Origin: JBFXDW01 sp050180745
GTDB lineage: Bacteria > Pseudomonadota > Alphaproteobacteria > UBA9219
Direction: 5' to 3'
Assembly: GCA_050180745.1 (NCBI GenBank)
Contig: JBFXDW010000003.1
Location: 1 to 36,065, forward strand
Length of the DNA: 36,065 bases
Each line of letters begins with the position of its first letter. Positions within the stretch are counted from its first letter, which is position 1. Positions 17,111 through 26,162 of the stretch are shown here, piece after piece. The notes below the pieces were generated by a model. The model was not told the origin of the DNA and made no database searches. It saw nothing but the letters and a program-made list of their open reading frames with translations. The position numbers and the translations under genes were made by a program.

Positions 17111-20100
17111 TTAAACCGTGGCCTTTCCTGCGTAGCCGCGCCCGATGGTTGCGTTCATTTGATAAATCGCCACGGCCAGCGTAGATTGTGCTGCGCCAAA
17201 ATCTTCTTCCTGCTCGGCAACGCTATAGGCCGCGCTTGTTGAACTGGCCGTGAGCGTTCGCACTACCGTCTCGCCGCTCAAAATGTCGATTTGATAGGAT
17301 TCCTCGCTCTCAAAAACCGGCACGTCGATCCCATCAAGCCATTCCCCATTCCATCGGGCGCGCCGCACCCATGAGAGCGTTAGATTGCCTGAAGTGTCGC
17401 GGCTTCCTGCAATATGCGCTGGCGCAAAACACCGGAGCGAGGCTGCGTTGTAAGCAAGGCTTGATTGCCGCGCGTCATCCCACTCACCGCCGGAGGGCAG
17501 GCATTTGTAATAAGACGTAGCCCCGATCTGTGATTGCCCCATATTCATGCGGTAGAGATCGCCAGCAGCCAAAACGATGAACCGCTCTGCGACCGTATGC
17601 GTTCCGATGGCCCATTCTGTGCCGCGCCGCCCGCGCAACAGGCCGGAAAGCTCATAAAGGCCACTCGATACCAGCGTTGCATCCCGCCATTGGATAATTT
17701 CGTGGCCCAAAAGCGCGACGTTCGCATAGTTTAAAACTTCAAGTTCGGTTTTGCTGTCGAGGGAGCCGGAAGATAGCGCAACCTGAAGCACGTTGTCCTC
17801 GTCCCAAACCCACGGGCTGCGCGGGTCGTCCAGCGCGTTCGCGGCCCAACCGAAGGCCGGTTCTTCGGAGCCTGTCCCTACAATGTCCCACGTAACCGCG
17901 TCAGTCGAACGGTAGAGGCTAGCACTGCTGGCCCCTTTGAGGCCGAAGGCGTAATAAAGCCCCAACCCATCATCAGCCTCGCGCAGCATGGGAAGATCCA
18001 TGATAAAGGCCGAGATTGGCGTGGCGATGGCGATTGCGCCAGACTCCAACGCCGCGCCTGCACCAGCTTTGTCCGAACGATAGGCTAGCGCGTCTTCCAG
18101 CGTGGCTTGGCAGGACACAACGTTATTCGCGCCAAAATCCACCTGCGTCAGGCGCACCTTAAGCATCACATCTTTTAGCGTGAGATTGATAACATCGGTT
18201 GGATTAAGCCGAAGCCATTTGGGCGGAAGATCAAACCCAACGGTTGTCCGCCCGATCCAAGCGTAAGTCAGGGTCTTTTCAGCCACTTGCGCGGCTTCAT
18301 CTGCCGTCAGAACAACTGTAAGCTCCACGCTTTCTAAATCCCGTGTCACAACCGCATTGCTGGATCGCGCCGCGTGCTGGGTGTTGGTCTGATAATCGCG
18401 GTTTGGGTCGTAATGCGTGAGGTCGATCCGAAGCGGTAATTCAATCTCTTGTTCCCGCGTTTCGGTCAGGCGTACCGGATCGTTGTTGCTTGATCCTTCT
18501 ACGGCACCCAGATCGTCATAGGGGATCGTGGCAACGACTTCCTGCCCACGCGGGACGAACGTCAAAAGACCGTCCGTTTCCACCGCGTCAATGAAATAGG
18601 TTCCGAGCAAGGGCTCCAGAACATCCCGCGCAGACGAACGGCGGCTCATAACATAGCCGTTCACGGATTCATTGACTTCATTCACCAGAAAATCGGTTTG
18701 CTTAAGGCCTGCGCGAAGGCAAAGATCGGATAAAATATCCGCAAGGGCGACCCGATTGGAGCCATATCGCTCTAGCGGATATTTAACATAGCCATCATTT
18801 GTCGAGACAATCATGCTATGGGTGAATTTCTCATAGCATCCACAAAAATGGGTGGCATAAGTCGGGGCATAAGCAGACAGGTCGTATGTTTTCTCGATCT
18901 GCATAGTTACAAGATTGACCAAGCTGATAGTGGCCCCACTGCATGTCCAAAACTGCCCGTTTTGGGGATAGGATTTGTCTCCTTGCAGCGTATAACCGAC
19001 AGCAAGATGTACGCCATCAACCGTGGCGACATAGCCGGAATGAATGTCCCATTTGACGATCCGACCTTGCGCGTTGAACTTGAAGTAAAGATAGCCTGTC
19101 GTATCATCCCAAAAGACAACGTTCGGGTTCACGCCGCCTGTATAGGCCGCGCACTCCATGATCTCCACGTGCGCCACGCCCAGCAAGTTAAAGGATACCT
19201 TTTTCGCGAAGGAAGCCGAGATTTGCCAGATGTTACCTTCCCCATCCTCGCATAGAGGGGCTTCCTCATAATGTGAGTCCAGAACCTCGGAAAGATCACG
19301 AAGAAGCTCAAAATCCGTGCTGTAAATCATCCGCGTGCGCGGAACGAGGATTTTGTTGCCTTGCACACTGCCCGTGACACTGTAGCCTATGCGGTTTTTG
19401 GTTTTGTCCATGACCGCCAAGGTTTCTGGATGGCGTTTAACAAGATGCATCCCGACGCCATAGGCGTGAGAGGCATGGTAAAAATAGCCTTCGCTATCGA
19501 AGCCATAGAGGTCGCCATAAAGGTTATGTTCAACATCGAAGGGAACATTCAGCAACAGGACGTTCTTGATAAGGTCATATTTGTAAATTGTGCTATCCGT
19601 TGTAAAGCCGACGAGCGTACCGTCCGGAGGCCAGATGGCCCCGCCGTTTCGGTATTTGCCAGCAACTGTCGGGAAGATCGTGGCATCGCAAGCCATGTCG
19701 CCAGAGCCGACGACCTCTGCGCTGATACTGGGAATGCGGTTTGAAAAGTCAGCAAGCTGCAAGTCCGTGAAGACCAAATAGCACAGGCCACGGTGCGCAG
19801 GCACATTGCCTGTGCCAAGGTGCATTTCCATCGTGCTATCGGGCTTTTGCGTTTCCGTTCCCAAATGAATGCGGATTACACCTGATTGTTTTTCGGTCGC
19901 TTGTGTATTGCTGGCCGAGGCATCGTAAATCAGCTTTGTATCCGCCCAAATGCGCCGGATAGCAGAGACCGGCCCCGCGCACAGTCCTACCGCAAAAGAA
20001 ACCGAATAGGTGTAGCTTGCTTGTTTGGCTCCACCGCCGCCTTTACCGCCCGCGCTGCTTTCATGGCGCGTTTCTTTCAGATCCGTTGACCAAATGACAT

Positions 20101-20317
20101 TACCTGCGACACGCATGGTGCCGTAAACAAGTTGGATCGTGCCGCCATAGGTCGAAGACTGAACCGAAAGATCATCCAGCTTTGAGCCTTCAACTTTCGT
20201 CTTGGAGCCAAACAGGAGGTTACCAAGGACAACGCCACCAAGCCACCCAGCGGTCGCGCCAAGGCCCGCCGCTGATGTCAAACCAGCACCCACAATGCCT
20301 AAAGCAAGAACAGCCAT
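17111..20317 (-). CDS. Tail hub/host-specificity protein, GTA g15-like
   Basis: A 1068-residue baseplate hub. The start at 20317 (MAVLALGIVGAGLTSAAGLG) overlaps the stop of the NlpC/P60 gene by one base. The N-terminal 210 residues (GLGATAGWLGGVVLGNLLFG; YGTMRVAGNVIWSTDL; FTDLQLADFSNRIPSISAEV) are typical of GTA g15 and related hub proteins. Residues about 215-518 form a propeller-like segment with repeated strands (YKYDL, GYFYHAS, GNIWQIS, RIVKWDIHSG, DGYVKYPLERYG). Then comes a phage tail-tip domain (about 522-780; VALADILSDLCLRAGL, RLTETREQEIELP) and a C-terminal domain with LSGLLRGRRGTEWAIG, characteristic of the Rcc01698-like end of g15. It carries the tail tip and probably host recognition. 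Confidence 0.9.
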   Translation of the reverse strand: MAVLALGIVGAGLTSAAGLGATAGWLGGVVLGNLLFGSKTKVEGSKLDDLSVQSSTYGGTIQLVYGTMRVAGNVIWSTDLKETRHESSAGGKGGGGAKQASYTYSVSFAVGLCAGPVSAIRRIWADTKLIYDASASNTQATEKQSGVIRIHLGTETQKPDSTMEMHLGTGNVPAHRGLCYLVFTDLQLADFSNRIPSISAEVVGSGDMACDATIFPTVAGKYRNGGAIWPPDGTLVGFTTDSTIYKYDLIKNVLLLNVPFDVEHNLYGDLYGFDSEGYFYHASHAYGVGMHLVKRHPETLAVMDKTKNRIGYSVTGSVQGNKILVPRTRMIYSTDFELLRDLSEVLDSHYEEAPLCEDGEGNIWQISASFAKKVSFNLLGVAHVEIMECAAYTGGVNPNVVFWDDTTGYLYFKFNAQGRIVKWDIHSGYVATVDGVHLAVGYTLQGDKSYPQNGQFWTCSGATISLVNLVTMQIEKTYDLSAYAPTYATHFCGCYEKFTHSMIVSTNDGYVKYPLERYGSNRVALADILSDLCLRAGLKQTDFLVNEVNESVNGYVMSRRSSARDVLEPLLGTYFIDAVETDGLLTFVPRGQEVVATIPYDDLGAVEGSSNNDPVRLTETREQEIELPLRIDLTHYDPNRDYQTNTQHAARSSNAVVTRDLESVELTVVLTADEAAQVAEKTLTYAWIGRTTVGFDLPPKWLRLNPTDVINLTLKDVMLKVRLTQVDFGANNVVSCQATLEDALAYRSDKAGAGAALESGAIAIATPISAFIMDLPMLREADDGLGLYYAFGLKGASSASLYRSTDAVTWDIVGTGSEEPAFGWAANALDDPRSPWVWDEDNVLQVALSSGSLDSKTELEVLNYANVALLGHEIIQWRDATLVSSGLYELSGLLRGRRGTEWAIGTHTVAERFIVLAAGDLYRMNMGQSQIGATSYYKCLPSGGEWDDARQSSLAYNAASLRCFAPAHIAGSRDTSGNLTLSWVRRARWNGEWLDGIDVPVFESEESYQIDILSGETVVRTLTASSTSAAYSVAEQEEDFGAAQSTLAVAIYQMNATIGRGYAGKATV

Positions 20318-20793
20318 TATTTGGGATCTCCATCCGCCTTCGCCAAGGCTTCGGCGCGACAAGCAAAAACAGGATAACGATAAGCAGCCATGATCCGGCT
20401 GCGCCAAAGATCATCCAGCCCATGCTCGACCACTTTGCCAGCACGGGAGTAGCTGTGAATAATGCCGCAATCCGTTATAAGTGCCACATGCTGCGGCTCT
20501 TTCCCCCATGCCATAAAGTAAATGTCGGCCATCGTCGCCTCGACCACAGGGATTTGCACGAGCCATGTCGCCAACCCCTCGCGCATCCGGCGCGGGTTGG
20601 GCATGATTGAATAGTTATTGAACGCCTTGGCTTGCGGTGAGGCTGGATCGTAATCCACGAGCCCCAATGCCATCCCGACGCCTTTAATCAGACCAATACA
20701 ATCGCACCCCACGCCGCGCACACATCCTTGATGTTTAAAGGGCGTGCCGAGCCATTTGCGGGCTTCCAGTAAAGCCGTTAATCTGGTAACCAT
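20317..20793 (-). CDS. NlpC/P60 cell-wall peptidase, GTA g14-like
   Basis: A 158-residue peptidase with the NlpC/P60 triad: catalytic Cys32 in GCDCIGL and His102 in PQHVALIT, with the usual spacing and a later polar third residue. It cleaves peptidoglycan cross-bridges and is carried on the tail tip to let the tail through the wall. In the gene transfer agent of R. capsulatus the same protein (g14) precedes the tail hub (g15), as here, where the genes overlap by one base. The 44-base gap upstream separates it from a divergent cargo gene rather than from DUF2163 directly. Confidence 0.9.
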   Translation of the reverse strand: MVTRLTALLEARKWLGTPFKHQGCVRGVGCDCIGLIKGVGMALGLVDYDPASPQAKAFNNYSIMPNPRRMREGLATWLVQIPVVEATMADIYFMAWGKEPQHVALITDCGIIHSYSRAGKVVEHGLDDLWRSRIMAAYRYPVFACRAEALAKADGDPK

Positions 20794-20837
20794 AAGAGAA
20801 GTCTCCCTGTGTTGTCTTTATAAATAGAGGAGGTTCT

Positions 20838-21686
20838 ATGCGCATTTGTAGGGTTGTCAGAAAAAGAAATACCCAAGAGGGAAATGTTGAAAATGTGCTT
20901 TTGTCCGCTTTAAAGAATTTGGATATGAAAGACGGGCAATTTGATTTCCTCATGACCTATGGAGGCTTTATCAACACCAAAGCAGATAGAAACCCTAACA
21001 ATAGAAGTTGGGCCTCTACGAAAGAAGACCTGCGTCCGTTCATTGAAGCCGCAGAAAAAAAGATTAACACCCTTATCACAGATAAATTTTATAGAGTCGC
21101 TCAAGGAAAAGTCCGGTTCCTATCTTTGGGCGTGGATGTGAGTTCCCCTGATTTGAACTCCCCTAAACTGAAATCATCTGGATCACATTTGTTTAAATCA
21201 AGTGCTGAACTTATCGCAGTAATTGATGTGGCGAAAAAGAAGATCATACATTGGACGGGAAAATCCTATCCAACGTCTGATCAAGAACGAACCCTTGTGC
21301 AGGTTTCTGACCTGGACTCGCACTTCATAAAACTTGGAAAAAAAGAAATCCTTATTTTGGGATGTCATGATTTGAACATGTTCAGTTCACGAGGAGCTTC
21401 CACGAGAAAAAAAGGAGGAGAAAGAGATAAGAGGTGCAAGGAAATGTGCAGGCTGCTTAAGAAGCATCAGCCACAAGTAGCTCTTCACCATCCTCACTGC
21501 ACGGATTCTCCTAGAATTTGGCAAATAGCATGGAGCGGTCTTAAAAAAATATTACGTGTTGAACCTATTTGGGCAAGCGGGATTCACTATGCTCCTTCTA
21601 AAGAACCAAAATGTAGAGGACCACTCAAAAAAGTCCTTGAAGCCACACGATCAAATTCTAAGGACATCGTTGACGTCATTATCTAA
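20838..21686 (+). CDS. Unrecognised 282-aa cargo protein within the tail module
   Basis: I do not recognise this protein. It has 282 residues, no signal peptide or membrane segment, and is basic (many Lys, especially 105-150 and 165-215). Motif-like positions are GCHDLNMFSSRGAS (175-188), HHPHCTDSPRIW (217-228) and GIHYAP (248-253). Clustered His, Asp and Cys in conserved-looking contexts suggest a metal-dependent hydrolase or nuclease, though no known pattern fits. The strand FLSLGVDVSS (94-103) and ELIAVIDVAKKKIIHWTG could be the core of an alpha/beta fold. The ATG has AGGAGG five bases upstream. It runs against the late operon: divergent from the NlpC gene (44 bases), stop overlapping the DUF2163 stop. 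This cargo position is often used for defence or exclusion genes. Confidence 0.75.
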   Translation: MRICRVVRKRNTQEGNVENVLLSALKNLDMKDGQFDFLMTYGGFINTKADRNPNNRSWASTKEDLRPFIEAAEKKINTLITDKFYRVAQGKVRFLSLGVDVSSPDLNSPKLKSSGSHLFKSSAELIAVIDVAKKKIIHWTGKSYPTSDQERTLVQVSDLDSHFIKLGKKEILILGCHDLNMFSSRGASTRKKGGERDKRCKEMCRLLKKHQPQVALHHPHCTDSPRIWQIAWSGLKKILRVEPIWASGIHYAPSKEPKCRGPLKKVLEATRSNSKDIVDVII

Positions 21687-22525
21687 CGACCATCTGGATA
21701 GCTCAAAACCGCGTCGGTGCCTGGAACATAGGGTTCGCCTCTAAAGTTGATGCCGTTGTTGTAACGGGAACAACAGGTCTCGAATGTTTTGTCGCAGCCA
21801 GGTTGCGCTATGTACGTGTCGCCCACCGCGATTTCAGACGGCATGGGTAGAAACAGCGTGAACGCGCCAGAGGCAAAGGAACGGATTTCCATCTTGCGCC
21901 CTTTGTTGGCACCGCTTGTCCATGTCAAGAGACCGCCTTTCCAATAGCCATCCTCTTCCGTGCGCGTGGCATCGGTAAAGCCATAACGGTCTGTGGCCTC
22001 GGTAACGCTGCCCGATAATGTCAAAGCGGACAGATCAATGCCGCAACGCGCATCACCAAGATCGGCGCGGCAGTCTGCCGTATAAAGCTCCCCTATATTT
22101 TGGGAGAAAAGCTGCGTGAGGCCGCGCAGCTCTGCCCTATAAAGCGTGTCTTTAAGCTCGACTTGTCCAATCGTTCCGCGTTTCAGGACGATCCGGCCTT
22201 CTGAAAGAGCGTTCCAATTCACAAGGAAAATCAAAACTTCGGCATTATCCCAAACGCCATCGCGTAAATCCTGCGCGGTAATGGCTTCACTATCGAACGC
22301 GCTTTCAATATCGAGATTGTCCACCGAGAGGTCGGAAATGGTCTGAATGGCCGTGCGCGTATAGCCCGTTCGCGCTTCATAGGTCACGTCACCAATCACA
22401 AGGTCGCGGTCATGATCGGTAAAGCCGAACATCGCACCATCCTTGCGCATGACCTTCCAACAAGTCGCAAGGCTGGTGGTCTCGCCCGCAATGTGCGTGG
22501 CAAGCTGTGTAGAAGCATATTTCAT
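21683..22525 (-). CDS. DUF2163 tail protein, GTA g13-like
   Basis: A 280-residue protein of the DUF2163 (BR0599-like) family: start HIAGETTSLATCWKV, GFTDHDRDLVIGDVTYEA, LFSQNIGELYTADCRADLGD and a C-terminal cysteine-rich end with PGCDKTFETCCSRYNNGINF and RGEPYVPG. In the gene transfer agent of R. capsulatus the homologue (g13) is part of the distal tail/hub and binds an iron-sulphur cluster through its cysteines; the cysteines seen here (in RADLGDARCGID and PGCDKTFETCC) fit that. It is read after DUF2460 with a three-base gap. Confidence 0.9.
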   Translation of the reverse strand: MKYASTQLATHIAGETTSLATCWKVMRKDGAMFGFTDHDRDLVIGDVTYEARTGYTRTAIQTISDLSVDNLDIESAFDSEAITAQDLRDGVWDNAEVLIFLVNWNALSEGRIVLKRGTIGQVELKDTLYRAELRGLTQLFSQNIGELYTADCRADLGDARCGIDLSALTLSGSVTEATDRYGFTDATRTEEDGYWKGGLLTWTSGANKGRKMEIRSFASGAFTLFLPMPSEIAVGDTYIAQPGCDKTFETCCSRYNNGINFRGEPYVPGTDAVLSYPDGR

Positions 22526-22528
22526 GGA

Positions 22529-23128
22529 TCACACTCGGATTTCTATAATCGTAATGTCCGACCATTCATGAAGATTGAAGTTTTCGATGCTGACATCCAT
22601 CTCGTCCGTGTCGAAACGAACGGGCACGTCAAACTCAAAATCTGCCGTGATGATGGTGCCTTGCACTGGAGATTCGGAAAAAGTGACAATCCCCGTTGTC
22701 GTGTTGACCGAAACGCCCGTTGTGACCTTCACGCCACCCACATAAATGACAACCGTGCCGGAAACGGGCTTTGTGATTGTTCGTGTCTCGCTTCCCGTGC
22801 CGGATGCATACTCTTTAACCAGTTGAAATGTTTGCGTTTCACCATCGCCAAGGCCGATTTGCTGCCCCGTGGTCTTGTAATCCGTCCAATCTTTGAATCG
22901 GAACCCGTGCGCCTTTCCCTTACGGGCGCGAAAGAAGGCGATCAGGGTTTCAAGCTGGCTGGCCCGTTTCAGACCGGATGACACATCCCATTGCCCCCGC
23001 GCAGCCGACCAGTTCATATTCCTCTGTTCATAGCCGGAGGCCGTTGAGATAACGGACGTAGAATAAGCAGGCCCACCCGACGCGCCATAGGCGATGTCAT
23101 CAGGAAAGCGAACTTCATGAAAACTCAT
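22529..23128 (-). CDS. DUF2460 distal tail protein, GTA g12-like
   Basis: A 199-residue protein of the DUF2460 family. FHEVRFPDDIAYGASGGP at the N-terminus, RRFKASQLETLIAFFRARKG-type central region (here KRASQLETLIAFFRARKGKA, then HGFRFKDWTDY) and a C-terminal FDVPVRFDTDEMD are characteristic. It forms the distal tail ring (g12 in the R. capsulatus gene transfer agent) joining the tube to the hub. It is followed by DUF2163 with a three-base gap. Confidence 0.9.
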   Translation of the reverse strand: MSFHEVRFPDDIAYGASGGPAYSTSVISTASGYEQRNMNWSAARGQWDVSSGLKRASQLETLIAFFRARKGKAHGFRFKDWTDYKTTGQQIGLGDGETQTFQLVKEYASGTGSETRTITKPVSGTVVIYVGGVKVTTGVSVNTTTGIVTFSESPVQGTIITADFEFDVPVRFDTDEMDVSIENFNLHEWSDITIIEIRV

Positions 23129-23158
23129 AGAAAGACCCCCTCCGCTAGGCGGCGAGGT

Positions 23159-23302
23159 TCATTTTGCTTTTTCGATCTTCCGAAAACGCAAACTTACACC
23201 TACCGCAAGGATTAGCAGGATGAAAAGAATCAAGATGATTGGGTTGGTGAGGTAGACTTTTAGAAAGTCCGCGCAAAGCTGTAACGTGCTGATGTCGTTC
23301 AT
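23159..23302 (-). CDS. Small single-span membrane protein (47 aa)
   Basis: A 47-codon frame with ATG at 23300-23302 and TGA at 23159-23161. It has a polar start (MNDISTLQLCADFLKVYL), one long hydrophobic helix (NPIILILFILLILAVGVSL) and a basic end (RFRKIEKAK). GAAGGG lies about eight bases before the ATG. It lies in the late operon between the tape-measure gene and DUF2460. Its size, topology and basic tail suggest an inner-membrane peptide, perhaps for superinfection exclusion or tail-membrane contact. No family is recognised. Confidence 0.5.
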   Translation of the reverse strand: MNDISTLQLCADFLKVYLTNPIILILFILLILAVGVSLRFRKIEKAK

Positions 23303-23319
23303 CGGTGTTTCCCTTCGGT

Positions 23320-23560
23320 TTGAGATTATCGACCAGCGGGATATTCCGCTGGTCGCCGGAGGTTCAAAACCGACACGAGGACGGCGCGATACTCTTTAGC
23401 CTTACGGCTTGGACATACAGTACCGCCCTCCGGCGTCATAGCCGAAAGGCGACATCCATAACGGATGATGTCATACCGCTCGTGTTGGGTTTTGAAGCCC
23501 ATGAAGGCGGGGGTATGAATCCCGTCTTCATGCCTAAGAATGAAGGCAAGTCCTTCTTGG
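23320..23560 (-). other. Hairpin-rich segment with a weak open frame
   Basis: This 240-base stretch between the tape-measure stop and the 47-aa gene holds several inverted repeats: GACCAGCGG/CCGCTGGTC (23331-23339 with 23346-23354, six-base loop), AGCC-TTAC-GGCT (about 23408-23419), CATCC/GGATG (about 23454-23468), and CATGAAG/CTTCATG around a GGG/CCC inner stem (about 23500-23532). A minus-strand frame of 80 residues (23326-23568) is open throughout but has no ATG start and no good ribosome-binding site, and it ends inside the first hairpin. It may be a mobile palindromic element or a structured RNA rather than a gene. Confidence 0.4.
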
Positions 23561-23596
23561 GTCAACAAAAATAAGCAAAACCAAGGTCTTGATAAG

Positions 23597-26125
23597 CTAC
23601 ATATTCCTCTTCGCTCGATTAAGGCTCTTTGTCGCCTTGGCCATGATCTGCCCTTGACTGGCGCGGAAGCTATCGGCGTTTGGCGTGGTTACGTTCATGA
23701 CGAGACTGACCCCCGAAGAGCGGCGAGACCGATCTTTCTTTGAAATCACTTCCTCACCACGTTGCAGGATGACGGGAACTTCGTCCGATTTCAGGCCAGC
23801 GATCCCGCCGCTATGGTAACGGGGCGCACCTGCGAAAACATGCGCGGGGACAGCTCGCCTTAGTGTAGGATCGCCAACCGTGCCACCGTCGTGGAAAAAG
23901 GAACTGATAATGCTTCCCAGAAAGCCGCCATCGCTGCTGCCGTTTCCTGTCAGGCTATTGAATAAGGGCGTTGTGATGGATTGCTTGACGAGCATCCGCG
24001 TAATATCGGCTACCACCGAGCTTGCCAGATCATTGAGGCTGTTCAGACTAATCTCGCCCGATGTGACCATCTTCACTATCGCGTCTTCTGTCGCGGTCAT
24101 GGCCTCCGTGAACGCATTCTCTATGGTCGTTGCCGTGTCGGTCGCGCTGTCCTTGTAATTCTGAAAAGCGCGAACGATACCTGCCGCAGGATCAGTGCGT
24201 GAGTCGAGCAAGTCTTTGTCTGCCCCCGCCAGCGCATGGTTATAGGTTCCTTGGCTGATGGCCCCAGCGTCTAATAATTGATTAAGGCGCTCAATCTTTT
24301 CGGCATAAAGCTCGGTTGCTGTTTTTGCTTCATCGGTGAGGCTTTTGCCTTCTTCCCGTAGCCTGTCCAGTTGCTCTTGCGCGGTCTTTTGATCGAAATA
24401 CGCTCCAGCAAGATCACGAACCTGTGCGATAAGCGCGGGTGCTGCCGTTTTGGGCAGGGCATCGACGGCTTCCTTAATCGAAAGCTGCCGCGCTGTTAGC
24501 CCTAGCTCTTTCAATTTATCGTTCAGGCCATCGACAATTTTTTGCGCTTCAAGAAAAGCTTTCTCATCGAAAAGCTGTCCGGCAAGCTTTGCCGTTTGTT
24601 CGCGCTGTGCTCCCGTCGCTTTGTCAGAAAGCCGCGCCACCGCTTCTTCAATGAAAATATTCCGCTCGTCGGTGAGGCCGATAAGCTTTTGCTTAAGATC
24701 ATCGACAATCTTTTGATTGGCAGAGGATTCTTTTTGTGCGGCCTCCGAAAGCGGGGTCTCAATATCAGAGATTTTAAACCCGATGGCTTTGCGGGCTGTT
24801 TCGATGGCTGTGTCAATTTGCGCGCTGTTTTCATCCGTGCGAAATCCGTTCAAAAACGTCTCGGTTTGCTTCAATTCGTCATTGAGCTTTTTGACTTGAT
24901 AGGCAGGGTCTTTTTCAAGAAACTTTTCGATCGTTTCCGCATAAGGCTGGGCGCGTTTGTCGATGAGATCATGGACACGCTCTTCTTCAGCCGCATTCTT
25001 GCCTGCTTCCGCCTTTTTCTTTTCTTCCTTCTCGGCTTCAATGGCCTTTTGCAAGGATTCGATTTGCTTTTTAAGTTCGTCCGCCCGCTCTTCATGATTG
25101 GCGACGTTGCCGCGCACTTGAAGCATGGTCGGAATGTCGCGAATGCGAACCAATTCCTTTTCAATCTCGGCCAGTTCCTTCTTTGCCTCACTTAACTGCC
25201 TGTCAAGCGGCACTTTGGAAATAACCTCGGTCGTGGTTCTGAAAGTTGAGGCCAGCCTGTTGAGGATTGCTTCCGCTGTACCGCCGACGGCTTCAGTTTT
25301 GCCGATGGTTTTCAGCATGTCGTCCCACGCCACCGATAAACGGTGCGTTGCCCCCGTCAGGCCTTGCGTTTCGGCGCGTCCCGCTCCACCGACTTGCTGG
25401 GCAAGAGCATCAAGGATAAGGCGCTGCGCTTCGGCATGTTTTCCAGTTTCAACAAGTATGGCGATGACTTCTTTTTGCGAATCCGTAAAGCTCACGCCAA
25501 CGCGCCGCAAAGCTGTAATGCCCTGAATGGGGTCTTCCAGCGCCTTGCCAAGCTGCGTTGCCGAGGAGCGAAGATCCTGCCCGAACACAGCGGACATATC
25601 TTGGGCAAGGTGAATGCTGCGTTTAAACGTGTCGCCTGCCACAGAGCGGAAGGTCGCCATGATCGCCGCCGCCCCTTCGACCGCTTCCGAGCTGGTCAGA
25701 GTTGACCTTTCCATGCCCTCGGCCATTTCGACGATTTCTTGTTTCGTTAGACCGGAGGCGTATCCCGTGGCTTTCAAAACGCCTTGCAAGCGGTTTTGTG
25801 CTTGTTCTTCTGCCATCGTTGCGGAAAGAGCGGCCTTGAGGCCAAGTGTCATTGCAGCCAATGCCGCCGCCGCTGCGAGACCTGCGGGGCCAATGGCCGC
25901 AAGGCCAGAACCCAGCGGCCCGATTTGTCCCGCCAGTCCTGTTGCTGCGCCTTTAACGTCATTGGCGGCAGCACCCAGAGCCTTCAGCGCACTTGAAGCG
26001 GGTTTGCCGGATTGGACAATCTCATTCAGAGATTTCTTGCCCGTTTTCCCAAACTCTATGAGTTCAGCTTTGGCCTTGCCGCCCTCCATCACAGAAAGGC
26101 GGATGGCAATGTTGTGTTGAGTCAT
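23597..26125 (-). CDS. Tail tape measure protein (lambda-like), GTA g11-like
   Basis: An 842-residue protein that sets tail length. The N-terminal part has Ala/Gly-rich membrane-like segments (GLAAIGPAGLAAAAALAAMTLGL) and the conserved lambda tape-measure region SALSATMAEEQAQNRLQGVL and GVSFTDSQKEVIAILVETG. The middle is long alpha-helical/coiled-coil (about residues 300-640, rich in E, K and Q). The C-terminus has SEISLNSLNDLASSVVAD-like and IISSFFHDGGTVGDP segments, ending with RRSSGVSLVMNVTTPNADSF, which is the common end of this family. The ATG at 26125 is chosen because AGGAG lies seven bases before it. It is preceded by a divergent promoter gap and the AbiJ-like cargo gene. Confidence 0.92.
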   Translation of the reverse strand: MTQHNIAIRLSVMEGGKAKAELIEFGKTGKKSLNEIVQSGKPASSALKALGAAANDVKGAATGLAGQIGPLGSGLAAIGPAGLAAAAALAAMTLGLKAALSATMAEEQAQNRLQGVLKATGYASGLTKQEIVEMAEGMERSTLTSSEAVEGAAAIMATFRSVAGDTFKRSIHLAQDMSAVFGQDLRSSATQLGKALEDPIQGITALRRVGVSFTDSQKEVIAILVETGKHAEAQRLILDALAQQVGGAGRAETQGLTGATHRLSVAWDDMLKTIGKTEAVGGTAEAILNRLASTFRTTTEVISKVPLDRQLSEAKKELAEIEKELVRIRDIPTMLQVRGNVANHEERADELKKQIESLQKAIEAEKEEKKKAEAGKNAAEEERVHDLIDKRAQPYAETIEKFLEKDPAYQVKKLNDELKQTETFLNGFRTDENSAQIDTAIETARKAIGFKISDIETPLSEAAQKESSANQKIVDDLKQKLIGLTDERNIFIEEAVARLSDKATGAQREQTAKLAGQLFDEKAFLEAQKIVDGLNDKLKELGLTARQLSIKEAVDALPKTAAPALIAQVRDLAGAYFDQKTAQEQLDRLREEGKSLTDEAKTATELYAEKIERLNQLLDAGAISQGTYNHALAGADKDLLDSRTDPAAGIVRAFQNYKDSATDTATTIENAFTEAMTATEDAIVKMVTSGEISLNSLNDLASSVVADITRMLVKQSITTPLFNSLTGNGSSDGGFLGSIISSFFHDGGTVGDPTLRRAVPAHVFAGAPRYHSGGIAGLKSDEVPVILQRGEEVISKKDRSRRSSGVSLVMNVTTPNADSFRASQGQIMAKATKSLNRAKRNM

Positions 26126-26162
26126 CAATTTTCTCCTCGTCTAAATAATATAGAAATATCAA

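Noticed and set aside
23305..23574. Plus-strand frame of 89 codons across the hairpin-rich element
   Set aside because: It begins without a ribosome-binding site and reflects the palindromic nature of the segment, which keeps both strands open.
24542..26120. Long plus-strand open frames (217 and 168 codons) across the tape-measure gene
   Set aside because: They are antisense to a gene with clear family features, lack ribosome-binding sites and have unnatural composition (runs of Phe, Arg, Leu or Ala, Pro).
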